From: an uncultured Eubacteriaceae bacterium
GTDB lineage: Bacteria; Bacillota; Clostridia; Eubacteriales; Eubacteriaceae
Direction of reading: 5' to 3'
Assembly (NCBI GenBank): GCA_947630385.1
Contig: CANRHG010000077.1
Coordinates: 1 to 8,372 of the forward strand
DNA length: 8,372 nt
The first letter of the stretch is position 1. Every line of letters starts with the position of its first letter. A program made the translations under genes and the position numbers. The notes below the pieces were generated by a model that was not told the origin of the DNA, made no database searches, and worked only from the letters and a program-made list of their open reading frames with translations. Of this stretch, positions 1 to 6,955 are shown piece by piece.

Positions 1-1719
1 ATCGAGATACCGCTGAGGATGAGCCGCATCATCGACGAAGGCGTGACCAACGACGATCTGGGTATCATCCTACGCCTGGCCCTGATCATGATCGCCTTAG
101 CCCTGGCCTCCCTCTTTTTCGGGGCTATATCGGGCGCGTTTGCCGCAAGGGGCGCGATGGGTTTTGGGGCCGAGCTTCGAAAGGGGCTTTTTGACCGCAT
201 CCAAAACTACGCCTTTTCCAACATCGATAATTTTTCCACCCCTTCGCTCATCACCCGCCTTACGACCGACATCACCAACGTTCAGATGGCCTACATGACC
301 GTCATCCGCGTCATGGTCCGCTCTCCGGTTATGCTCGTCGCGGCAGCAATTATGGCCACGACGATCAACAACGAGCTCGTCGAGATCTTTTTGATCTCGA
401 TCCCACTGTTGGCGATCGTACTGTTCTTTCTGATGCGAAGCGCCCACCCACGTTTTAAGTACATGCTCGACCGCACCGACAACCTAAACCGAAGCGTTCA
501 GGAAAACCTGATCGGTATCCGCGTCGTAAAGGCCTTCAACCGCCAGGACTTCGAAAAGAAAAAGTTCTATAAGGCCAACGAAGATCTCATGAAAGCGCTG
601 CTTTCGGCACAAACCCTACTGATCTCGATCTTTCCGGTCATGATGGTCGTCATGAACGGCACGAGCCTCTCGATCGTCTGGTTCGGAGGCAACATGATCA
701 TAAAGGGGATCTTTTACACCGGGGAACTGATCAGTTTTATCACCTACTGTACGCAGATCCTTATGAGTCTGATGATGATCGGGCAGTCGATCATGATGCT
801 CACGGTCGCGGTGTCTTCGCTTACGCGAATCAACGAAGTCTTTAACGAAGAGATCGAACTGACCGACCGCTATGCGGATCGAAAGCTCGAAGTCGAAAAC
901 GGCGACATCGAATTTAAAGACGTCTTCTTTAAGTACAACACGAGGGCGAGCGAGTACATCTTAAAAGACATCAACCTAAAAATCGAGTCCGGCCAGACGA
1001 TCGGGATCCTCGGCGGGACCGGATCGTCTAAGTCCACGCTCGTACAGCTCATCCCCCGCCTTTACGACGTGACCGAAGGCGAGGTCTTAGTTGGCGACCA
1101 CTACGTCGACGAATACACGCTCGACCACCTTCGCGACAGCGTCGGGATGGTGTTACAAAACAACGTCCTTTTCTCCGGCACGATCGCAGAAAATCTGCGT
1201 TGGGGCAACGAACACGCGAGCGACGCCGAACTCATGCAGGCCTGTGCCGACGCGAGCATCGACGATTTCGTCGAGTCCCTCCCCGACGGGCTTCAGACCG
1301 ATATCGGTGAAGGCGGGGCCAACCTCTCGGGTGGGCAAAAACAGCGCCTGTGTATCGCGAGGGCCCTGCTCAAAAAGCACAAGATCATCATCCTCGACGA
1401 CTCGACTTCGGCCGTCGATATGATGACCGACAAAAAGATCCGGGCGAGCTTTAAGAAAAACCTCAAAGGCATGACGACCCTGATCATCGCCCAGCGTATC
1501 GCTTCGGTCGAAGACGCCGATAAGATCATCGTGATGGACGACGGCAAAATCGACGCGTTCGATACGCCGGCAAACCTCGCAAAGACCAACCGGATCTACA
1601 AAGACATCCTCGCGTCCCAAAACCAGAGCCAGGCTCTGGAAGAACTGGTCGAAGAAATCGAGGAAGACGACGGCATCGAAGAAGCCGTCATCGTAGAGGA
1701 GGAAGAAGATGCCGAATAG
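1..1719 (+). CDS. Heterodimeric ABC exporter half-transporter, degenerate-site subunit (5' partial)
   Basis: This is a membrane-embedded half-transporter with an N-terminal transmembrane domain and a C-terminal ATPase domain. The frame is open from base 1. The first in-window Met (base 19) falls inside the conserved 'RIIDEG' stretch that follows TM1 in this family, so TM1 and roughly 35-45 residues lie upstream. Hydrophobic segments corresponding to TM2-TM6 are visible up to about base 830. ATPase motifs are Walker A GGTGSSKST (1012-1038), signature LSGGQ (1324-1338), Walker B ILDD (catalytic Glu replaced by Asp, 1399-1401) and a switch loop AQRI (His replaced by Gln, 1492-1494). These substitutions mark the subunit that contributes the non-hydrolysing site of a heterodimer, as in TM287 of TM287/288. 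Walker A has Ser where the last Gly is usual, which as I recall is common in this Firmicutes subfamily. The C-terminus is a Glu/Asp-rich tail. The gene overlaps the partner gene by 11 bp. Substrate (drug, lipid or peptide) cannot be told from sequence. Confidence 0.95.
   Translation: MEIPLRMSRIIDEGVTNDDLGIILRLALIMIALALASLFFGAISGAFAARGAMGFGAELRKGLFDRIQNYAFSNIDNFSTPSLITRLTTDITNVQMAYMTVIRVMVRSPVMLVAAAIMATTINNELVEIFLISIPLLAIVLFFLMRSAHPRFKYMLDRTDNLNRSVQENLIGIRVVKAFNRQDFEKKKFYKANEDLMKALLSAQTLLISIFPVMMVVMNGTSLSIVWFGGNMIIKGIFYTGELISFITYCTQILMSLMMIGQSIMMLTVAVSSLTRINEVFNEEIELTDRYADRKLEVENGDIEFKDVFFKYNTRASEYILKDINLKIESGQTIGILGGTGSSKSTLVQLIPRLYDVTEGEVLVGDHYVDEYTLDHLRDSVGMVLQNNVLFSGTIAENLRWGNEHASDAELMQACADASIDDFVESLPDGLQTDIGEGGANLSGGQKQRLCIARALLKKHKIIILDDSTSAVDMMTDKKIRASFKKNLKGMTTLIIAQRIASVEDADKIIVMDDGKIDAFDTPANLAKTNRIYKDILASQNQSQALEELVEEIEEDDGIEEAVIVEEEEDAE
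1697..1702 (+). promoter_or_regulatory. Ribosome binding site of the second exporter gene, inside the first
   Basis: AGGAGG lies 6 bases before the ATG at 1709 and supports that start. It sits within the Glu-rich C-terminal codons of the preceding gene, so the acidic tail and the ribosome binding site share the same bases. This fits coupled, balanced synthesis of the two subunits. Confidence 0.85.
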
Positions 1720-3604
1720 ATCAAAACAGAGAGAAAAAGCCCATCCTAAAAATTTGATGGGGACCGCCCGAAGGGTACTGGGCTACCTGGCCGATACCAA
1801 ACGAAAAAAGGCGCTTCTTATTCTGGTATTCTTCTTAGTCATCCTAGGCGCGGGCTCGACGGTCACCGCCACCTTCTTATTGACCCCGGCGATCAATCTC
1901 GGGATCATCCCGATGGTGGGAAATCCGAACCCGAACCTGACGACCTTTATTACGATCGTCGTTATCATGGGGATCGTCTACGCCATCGGGGCGGCTTCGA
2001 CCTGGACCTACAACTTCATCATGATCCACCTTTCGGCCGAGGCGCTTTTTAAGATCCGTGAGGACCTCTTTAACCATATGGAGGAGTTGCCACTGGTCTA
2101 CTTTGATACGACCTCCGACGGGGACATCATGAGCCGCTACACCAACGACGTCGACACCTTAAGGGAAGCCCTTTCGATGGCCCTGCCCCAGATCTTTTCG
2201 GCCTCGCTCACGATCATCGGCACTTTTACGATGATGCTCGTGCTATCCTGGCACCTGACGATTTTAGTCATCTTTATGCTGATTTTAATGGTTTTTGTCG
2301 TACGCTACGTGGGCTCACGCTCGCACAAAAACTTCAGCCTGCAGCAAAAGCAGCTCGGGAAAGTCAACGGCTACATCGAAGAGATGATCAGCGGTCAAAA
2401 GGTCGTCAAGGTCTTTAACCACGAGCCACAGGTCAAAGCGGATTTTAACGTACTTAACGAAAACTTAAGGGAAGCGGCGACCAAGGCCAACACCTACGGG
2501 AACATCTTGATGCCCATCATGGGGAACCTCTCCTACGTTCAGTTCGCCATCTGCGCGGGCTTTGGCGGGGTCCTCATCATCAACGGCCTGCTCTCGATCG
2601 GCGCGATCGCTTCTTTCCTTCAGTACTCGAGAAACTTCAGCCAACCGATCATTCAGGTCTCGCAGCTGATCAACACCCTGCTTTCGGCCCTTGCCGGTGC
2701 CGAACGGATCTTTAACCTGATCGATGAAAAACCCGAAGAAGACGACGGTTTTGTCACGCTCGTCAACGTCGTCGAAGACGAAAACGGGAACTTCGAGGAA
2801 GTCGATTACACGAGTTTCGACTGGGCCTGGAAGATCCCGCAGGAAGACGGCAGCTACAAGTACAACCGCATCCTCGGCGACGTCCGCTTTAACGACGTCA
2901 GTTTTTCCTACGACGGCAAGCGTCAGGTCCTAAAGGACATCTCGCTCTTTGCCGAACCCGGCCAAAAGATCGCCCTCGTCGGCAGTACCGGGGCCGGGAA
3001 GACGACGATCACGAACCTTCTGAACCGTTTCTACGAGATCGACGAAGGCGAGATCATCTACGACGGCGTCAATATAAAAGACATCAAAAAAGAAGACCTG
3101 CGCAAGTCCCTGGCGATGGTGCTTCAGGATACGCACCTCTTTACCGGGACGGTACGCGACAACATCCGCTACGGGAATCTCGAAGCGACCGACGAGATGA
3201 TCGAGGCCGCGGCCAACCTCGCCCACGCGACGCATTTTATCAACCAGCTTCCGGACGGCTTCGATACGGTCATCACCGGGGACGGTGCTAACCTCTCCCA
3301 GGGACAGCGCCAGCTCTTAGCGATCGCCCGGGCGGCCGTGGCCAACCCACCGGTTTTGATCTTAGACGAAGCGACCTCTTCGATCGATACGATGACCGAA
3401 AAATACATCGAAAAAGGGATGGACGCGCTCATGGCCGACCGTACGGTCTTTGTCATTGCCCACCGTCTTTCGACGGTTCGAAACAGCAACGCGATCATGG
3501 TCATGGATCATGGCGAGATCATCGAGCGCGGAAACCATGACCAGCTCATGGACCAGCACGGACGTTACTACGAACTTCAGACCGGACAGCTGGAACTCGA
3601 ATGA
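1709..3604 (+). CDS. Heterodimeric ABC exporter half-transporter, catalytic-site subunit
   Basis: This 631-residue half-transporter is the partner of the preceding gene. The N-terminal about 335 residues form a six-helix type IV transmembrane domain (TM1 near residues 30-58). The ATPase domain begins near residue 392. Its motifs are Walker A GSTGAGKTT (residues 425-433), degenerate signature LSQGQ (529-533, Gln where Gly is usual), Walker B ILDE with the catalytic Glu (residue 554) and switch His in AHRL (residue 585). In known heterodimers (TM288, and by analogy LmrCD and BmrCD) this subunit brings the catalytic Glu/His, while its signature faces the partner's degenerate site, so the pair should have one active and one inactive ATP site. 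Residues 340-391 form an acidic, aromatic-containing linker between the domains. It is longer than in simple half-transporters but, from memory, is a shared trait of this Firmicutes group. The start is fixed by the AGGAGG at 1697 and the 11-bp overlap. A terminator follows about 60 bp after the stop. Exporter assignment is firm; substrate is unknown. Confidence 0.95.
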   Translation: MPNRSKQREKAHPKNLMGTARRVLGYLADTKRKKALLILVFFLVILGAGSTVTATFLLTPAINLGIIPMVGNPNPNLTTFITIVVIMGIVYAIGAASTWTYNFIMIHLSAEALFKIREDLFNHMEELPLVYFDTTSDGDIMSRYTNDVDTLREALSMALPQIFSASLTIIGTFTMMLVLSWHLTILVIFMLILMVFVVRYVGSRSHKNFSLQQKQLGKVNGYIEEMISGQKVVKVFNHEPQVKADFNVLNENLREAATKANTYGNILMPIMGNLSYVQFAICAGFGGVLIINGLLSIGAIASFLQYSRNFSQPIIQVSQLINTLLSALAGAERIFNLIDEKPEEDDGFVTLVNVVEDENGNFEEVDYTSFDWAWKIPQEDGSYKYNRILGDVRFNDVSFSYDGKRQVLKDISLFAEPGQKIALVGSTGAGKTTITNLLNRFYEIDEGEIIYDGVNIKDIKKEDLRKSLAMVLQDTHLFTGTVRDNIRYGNLEATDEMIEAAANLAHATHFINQLPDGFDTVITGDGANLSQGQRQLLAIARAAVANPPVLILDEATSSIDTMTEKYIEKGMDALMADRTVFVIAHRLSTVRNSNAIMVMDHGEIIERGNHDQLMDQHGRYYELQTGQLELE

Positions 3605-3610
3605 TTCTTT

Positions 3611-3619
3611 TGGTAAAAT
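3611..3619 (+). promoter_or_regulatory. Possible extended -10 promoter for the importer operon
   Basis: TGGTAAAAT resembles an extended -10 element (TGn plus TAAAAT at 3614-3619). No convincing -35 hexamer lies at the right distance. It is the best promoter candidate in the gap before the lipoprotein gene. Transcription would start near 3626 and read through the hairpin-T-tract at 3665-3690 before reaching the gene. TATATT at 3623-3628 is a weaker alternative. Confidence 0.3.
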
Positions 3620-3664
3620 TTCTATATTAGCAACGGCCCTAAAAACATTAATATGCGTTGATTC

Positions 3665-3690
3665 AAAGCCGGGGCATTCCCGGCTTTTTT
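3665..3690 (+). terminator. Intrinsic terminator (or attenuator) between exporter and importer operons
   Basis: A perfect 9-bp stem is formed by AAAGCCGGG (3665-3673) and CCCGGCTTT (3679-3687) around the loop GCATT, followed by T's to 3690. It lies 60 bp after the exporter stop codon and fits a rho-independent terminator of that operon. Because no promoter-like sequence is visible between it and the next gene, it may also act as a conditional terminator in the leader of the importer operon. Confidence 0.85.
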
Positions 3691-3712
3691 GCGCTCAGTG
3701 TTTTTTGGGCGC
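3691..3712 (+). other. Hairpin directly after the terminator and before the importer ribosome binding site
   Basis: GCGCTCA (3691-3697) can pair with TGGGCGC (3706-3712), giving 7 pairs with one G-U around an 8-base loop. It begins immediately after the terminator T-tract and ends 3 bases before the AGGAGG of the lipoprotein gene. It could protect the 5' side of the mRNA or affect ribosome access; no function is demonstrated. Confidence 0.5.
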
Positions 3713-3715
3713 AGT

Positions 3716-3721
3716 AGGAGG
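3716..3721 (+). promoter_or_regulatory. Ribosome binding site of the lipoprotein gene
   Basis: AGGAGG lies 4 bases before the ATG at 3726. It decides the start: the frame is open from 3450, but that upstream part overlaps the exporter gene and lacks a signal peptide at its N-terminus, whereas translation from 3726 begins directly with a lipoprotein signal peptide. Confidence 0.85.
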
Positions 3722-3725
3722 AATT

Positions 3726-4664
3726 ATGAAATTTAAACGTATACTTTTGTTTTTTGCACTGCTTCTGTTCCTTAGTGGTTGTTCGGGCCAAACGACCACC
3801 TCGACCTCCACGGGCGAAGTCGAAACCTACTCGGGCGCTACGTCTTATCCGGTGATCATCACCGATATGTCGGGCGACGTCACGATCGATGAAAAACCCG
3901 AACGTATCGTCTCGCTTTCTCCTTCCAATACCGAAATCTTATTTGCCATCGGTGCGGGCGACCAGGTCGTCGGCCGGACCAATTACTGCAATTATCCTCC
4001 CGAAGCCGAAAAAGTCGAATCCATCGGGGACTACGCGACGCCCAGCGTTGAAAAGATCCTCTCACTCTCACCGGATCTGGTCATGGCCACGGACTTTATC
4101 GCCGACGACGTCAAAAGCCAGATCGAAGCCACGGGCGCCAAGGTCCTCGTCTTCAGTCCGGCGACCATCGATGAAGTCGAAAACAGCATCACTTCTATCG
4201 GGCAGGCCGTCGACCAAAACGACGGCGCAACAACCGTTGTCGAAAATATGCAGAGCCAGTACGACGACTTAAAGGCCAAACTCGATACGAAAGACGTAAC
4301 GAAAACCGTCTTTATCGACCTCGGTGACTACTATACGGTCGGACCGGGGTCTCTGCTTAACGACGAACTCACGCTCATCGACGCCGAAAATATCGCCGCC
4401 GACGCGGACGCGAGCTACCCTCAGCTCAGCGTTGAGACGATCGTCTCCGACGACCCGGACGTCTATATCTCGTTTTTAAATACCGCCGACCAACTCAAAC
4501 AGGTCTCGGGATTTTCCACGATGAAATGTTTTGAAGACAACGAAGTTTTCTATTATCCGGATACCAGTACCGACGCCGATGTCATGAAACGTCCGGGACC
4601 GCGTGTGATCGAAGGCATGCAGCTACTGGCCAAAGACATCTATCCCGAAGTTTTCAATGACTAA
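3726..4664 (+). CDS. BtuF-like ABC importer substrate-binding lipoprotein
   Basis: This 312-residue extracytoplasmic receptor captures the ligand and delivers it to the membrane permease. The N-terminus is a lipoprotein signal peptide: a basic start (MKFKR), a hydrophobic stretch and lipobox LSGC with Cys19 as the lipidated residue. A Ser/Thr-rich linker follows. The rest matches the helical-backbone receptor family (Peripla_BP_2, PF01497): 'ERIVSLSPSNTEILFAIGAG', then VGRTNYCNYPPEA, then 'SLSPDLVMA', and a C-terminal lobe with the usual 'RPGPRVIEGMQLL' ending. The SPSNTEILFA and CNYPPEA segments are most like BtuF-type cobalamin binders, but iron-siderophore and haem receptors share the fold, so the ligand is inferred. 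The stop codon overlaps the permease start by 8 bp. The gene is preceded by a terminator-like hairpin; no cobalamin riboswitch is seen in the 121-bp gap, which is too short for the usual one of about 200 nt. Confidence 0.92.
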   Translation: MKFKRILLFFALLLFLSGCSGQTTTSTSTGEVETYSGATSYPVIITDMSGDVTIDEKPERIVSLSPSNTEILFAIGAGDQVVGRTNYCNYPPEAEKVESIGDYATPSVEKILSLSPDLVMATDFIADDVKSQIEATGAKVLVFSPATIDEVENSITSIGQAVDQNDGATTVVENMQSQYDDLKAKLDTKDVTKTVFIDLGDYYTVGPGSLLNDELTLIDAENIAADADASYPQLSVETIVSDDPDVYISFLNTADQLKQVSGFSTMKCFEDNEVFYYPDTSTDADVMKRPGPRVIEGMQLLAKDIYPEVFND

Positions 4665-5679
4665 GACCAAGGCCGTCCTGATCGTTTTGGGGTGTTTGCT
4701 CTTAGTCTACCTGTGTACGATCGTCGGGATCACTTCGATCCCGATCGATACGGCCAACCGGATCCTACTGAGCAAGCTCTTTTTCCTGCCGGTCTCGACC
4801 GAAGGGATCACCGACGGCGAGACCGCGATCATTTTTAACATCAGACTCCCCAGGGTCGTTCTGGCTTTTATCACCGGCGGCTCCTTAGCCGTTTGTGGGG
4901 CTTCGTATCAGGGCATCTTTAAAAACCCGATGGCCGACCCGTTCATCCTCGGCGTCTCTAGCGGAGCCGCGCTCGGCGCCGCCATCGGTATCATCATCAA
5001 CAGTTCGGCCAGTTTTATCGGCCTGTCACTGACGACGATCCTCGCCTTTATCGGCGCGTTCGCGACGATCATCATGGTCTACTCGATCTCCAGGGTCGGA
5101 CGCAGGGTCCCCGTGGGAAATCTGCTCCTGTCCGGGGTCGCCTTTTCCCAGACGATCACGGCTTTTATGAGCCTGATCATGATCTTTAACATCGAGAGTA
5201 TGACCCAGATCATGTTTTGGACGATGGGCTCTTTAAACGGCAAGGGTTGGCCACAGGTTTTAACCGTGATCCCTTACGTTCTCATCGGCCTGGCCGTTTT
5301 GTTCACCTCGATGCGAGAGCTCGATCTAATGCTCCTAGGTGAAGACACCGCCATACAGCTGGGCGTAGACGTCGAGCGGCTAAAAAAGAAGACCCTGATC
5401 GCTTCCTCTCTCGTGACCGCAGCCGTGGTCTCGGTCACGGGTATCATCGGTTTTGTGGGACTGGTCGTACCGCACGTCTCAAGACTACTTTTTGGGCCAA
5501 AACACAAAGCCCTCATGCCGGCCTCCCTCTTTCTCGGCGGAACGTTTTTGATCATCTGCGATACGCTCGCGCGAAGCTTCCTCGCCCAGGAGATCCCGGT
5601 GGGTATTATCACCGCCGCGTTTGGCGGACCTTTCTTTATCTACCTGCTTCGTAAAAACAGAAAAGGAGGTGGCTTATGA
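4657..5679 (+). CDS. BtuC/FecCD-family ABC importer permease
   Basis: This 340-residue polytopic membrane protein should form a homodimeric channel for the ligand carried by the upstream lipoprotein. Length and composition match the FecCD family (PF01032), which typically has about 10 helices. Diagnostic segments are 'RLPRVVLAFITGGSLA' after the first helix, GASYQGIFKNPMADPFILG, the cytoplasmic coupling region around 'LLGEDTAIQLGVDVERLKK', and 'GFVGLVVPHVSRLLFGP' followed by 'LARSFLAQEIPVGIITA'. It starts at 4657 within the end of the lipoprotein gene (8-bp overlap); only a weak GAAG precedes it, so translation is probably coupled. Its stop overlaps the ATPase start in an ATGA arrangement. 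Nothing is missing or broken. The family is firm, the transported compound is not: corrinoid is favoured by the neighbouring binding protein and ATPase. Confidence 0.94.
   Translation: MTKTKAVLIVLGCLLLVYLCTIVGITSIPIDTANRILLSKLFFLPVSTEGITDGETAIIFNIRLPRVVLAFITGGSLAVCGASYQGIFKNPMADPFILGVSSGAALGAAIGIIINSSASFIGLSLTTILAFIGAFATIIMVYSISRVGRRVPVGNLLLSGVAFSQTITAFMSLIMIFNIESMTQIMFWTMGSLNGKGWPQVLTVIPYVLIGLAVLFTSMRELDLMLLGEDTAIQLGVDVERLKKKTLIASSLVTAAVVSVTGIIGFVGLVVPHVSRLLFGPKHKALMPASLFLGGTFLIICDTLARSFLAQEIPVGIITAAFGGPFFIYLLRKNRKGGGL
5664..5670 (+). promoter_or_regulatory. Ribosome binding site of the importer ATPase gene
   Basis: AGGAGGT within AAAAGGAGGTGG is a near-perfect anti-Shine-Dalgarno match, 5 bases before the ATG at 5676. 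It lies in the last codons of the permease gene and supports the ATGA-overlap start. Confidence 0.85.
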
Positions 5680-6917
5680 CTCCGGCACTCGTCTTTGAAG
5701 ACGTTCAGGGTGGCTATGGGGAACACAAAGTTTTAAACGGCGTAAACGCGCAGATAAAACCCGGCGAGTTCGTCGGCCTGATCGGCTCGAACGGAACCGG
5801 AAAATCCACGCTCCTTAAGACGGTCAGCGGACTCGTCCCGCTCGACGGCGGAAAGATCTACGTCAACGGCGCGGACAACAGCCGCCTAAAGCCCAAAGAA
5901 CGGGCACAGCAGATTGCCGTCGTCCCACAGTCTTTTTCCATCGACTACGATTTTACCGTTAGGGATATCGTCATGATGGGGCGAAACCCGTATCTTAAAT
6001 TTAACGAAAGCGAATCCGACAAAGACCGGGAAATCGTCGAAGAGGCCATGAAAATGACCAAGACCGACCAGTTTGCCGACCGGCTCTTTAACACGCTCTC
6101 CGGTGGGGAACGCCAGCGCGTGATCATCGCCCGGGCCATTGCTCAGGATACGGGAATCATCCTGCTCGACGAGCCGACCTCGGCTCTAGATATACACCAC
6201 CAGATCGAAGTCATGGAACTGATCGAAAGGTTAAACGAAAAGGGGATTACGGTCCTCGCGGTCCTGCACGATCTCAACCTGGCGGCCCGCTTTTGCGACA
6301 GGCTCGTCACGGCCGACGGCGAACCCAAAGAGATCATGACCCAGGAAAACCTACGCGAAATTTACGACATGAAGATGATGATTCGAAACAACGAGCTTTT
6401 TGACAAGCCCGAAGTCATCCCGATCCGCGTTTTAGAGAGCGAGCCGGCCAAGTCTCCCAAGGCCATTCACATCGTCTGTGGTTCGGACCGGGCGGGGCGG
6501 ATCATCGAAGACCTCGACGACCGGGGGTACGATCTAAGCGTAGGCGTTGTCAACGAAAACTCTGGCGACAACGAAGTCTGTAAAAACCTCGGGATCAAAA
6601 CCGTCACGCAAAAGCCGTTTATGCCGGTCACGATCGATCTTCAACGGGAGAATTTAAAACTCATGAAAGGAGCCGATCTCGTTTACATCGCCGACGTTCC
6701 TTTTGGTGAGATGAACCTTCTTAATCTTTACGATCTCGAAAACTTGGATAAACCGGTCTACGTCCACGAACACACGCTACAGTCCGATTTTACGGGAGGC
6801 AAATTAAAGGAAGCTTTAGATAAAATTCCAAGCGTTATCGTCGTTAAAGACGACAAAGATTTTCTATCCCGACTGGAGCCGGAAATCGAAGAAGCGGAAA
6901 TAATAGAAGATGAATAG
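5676..6917 (+). CDS. BtuD/FhuC-like importer ATPase with an extra C-terminal domain
   Basis: This is the cytoplasmic ATPase that drives the upstream permease. Residues 1 to about 255 are a complete ABC domain: Walker A GSNGTGKST (37-45), Q-loop near VVPQSF, signature LSGGE (141-145), Walker B LLDEPTSALD with Asp165-Glu166, and the switch His in VLHDLN. At 413 residues it is about 150 longer than usual importer ATPases of 255-270. The extra part (about 262-400) starts with an alternating hydrophobic strand and Gly turn, 'AIHIVCGSDRAGR', then 'LGIKTVT', 'GADLVYIADVPFG' (332-344) and 'KPVYVHEH', which reads like a Rossmann-type alpha/beta domain. I recall similar extensions in some archaeal and clostridial BtuD-like proteins, and the 398-residue BtuD of Halobacterium is also long; this favours corrinoid uptake but is memory, not a search result. 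The protein ends in an acidic tail. The stop codon is followed at once by a terminator, closing the operon. Confidence 0.93.
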   Translation: MTPALVFEDVQGGYGEHKVLNGVNAQIKPGEFVGLIGSNGTGKSTLLKTVSGLVPLDGGKIYVNGADNSRLKPKERAQQIAVVPQSFSIDYDFTVRDIVMMGRNPYLKFNESESDKDREIVEEAMKMTKTDQFADRLFNTLSGGERQRVIIARAIAQDTGIILLDEPTSALDIHHQIEVMELIERLNEKGITVLAVLHDLNLAARFCDRLVTADGEPKEIMTQENLREIYDMKMMIRNNELFDKPEVIPIRVLESEPAKSPKAIHIVCGSDRAGRIIEDLDDRGYDLSVGVVNENSGDNEVCKNLGIKTVTQKPFMPVTIDLQRENLKLMKGADLVYIADVPFGEMNLLNLYDLENLDKPVYVHEHTLQSDFTGGKLKEALDKIPSVIVVKDDKDFLSRLEPEIEEAEIIEDE

Positions 6918-6941
6918 ACGCGCTTTCGGGCGCGTTTTTTT
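6918..6941 (+). terminator. Intrinsic terminator of the importer operon (UUCG loop)
   Basis: The stem ACGCGCT (6918-6924) pairs with GGCGCGT (6929-6935), with one terminal T-G pair, around a TTCG tetraloop. A T-tract runs to 6941. It begins one base after the TAG stop of the ATPase gene, so the operon ends with almost no 3' untranslated region. Confidence 0.9.
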
Positions 6942-6955
6942 GTCCCTAAAGGCGC

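Noticed and set aside
1012..1038. Inactivating mutation of the first exporter ATPase (pseudogene)
   Set aside because: The frame is intact, and the altered residues are the ones expected for the degenerate half of a heterodimer, with the partner complementing them.
1153..1620. Minus-strand ORF of 155 codons opposite the first exporter gene
   Set aside because: It is antisense to a well-conserved ATPase domain, with no recognisable family; an expected shadow of a GC-rich third-position pattern.
3623..3628. TATATT as -10 element of the importer operon
   Set aside because: No -35 at a suitable distance and no TG extension; the TGGTAAAAT just upstream is a better candidate.
3450..3725. Upstream extension of the lipoprotein gene to an ATG at 3450
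   Set aside because: It would overlap the exporter gene by over 150 bp and bury the signal peptide; the ATG at 3726 has AGGAGG and gives a proper lipoprotein N-terminus.
3605..3725. Cobalamin riboswitch before the importer operon
   Set aside because: The gap is only 121 bp, and no B12-box-like sequence or multi-stem core is visible.
3889..4272. 127-codon ORF in another frame inside the lipoprotein gene
   Set aside because: Its composition (Ser, Arg and Pro rich) is typical of an out-of-frame translation, and the overlapping receptor frame is clearly real.
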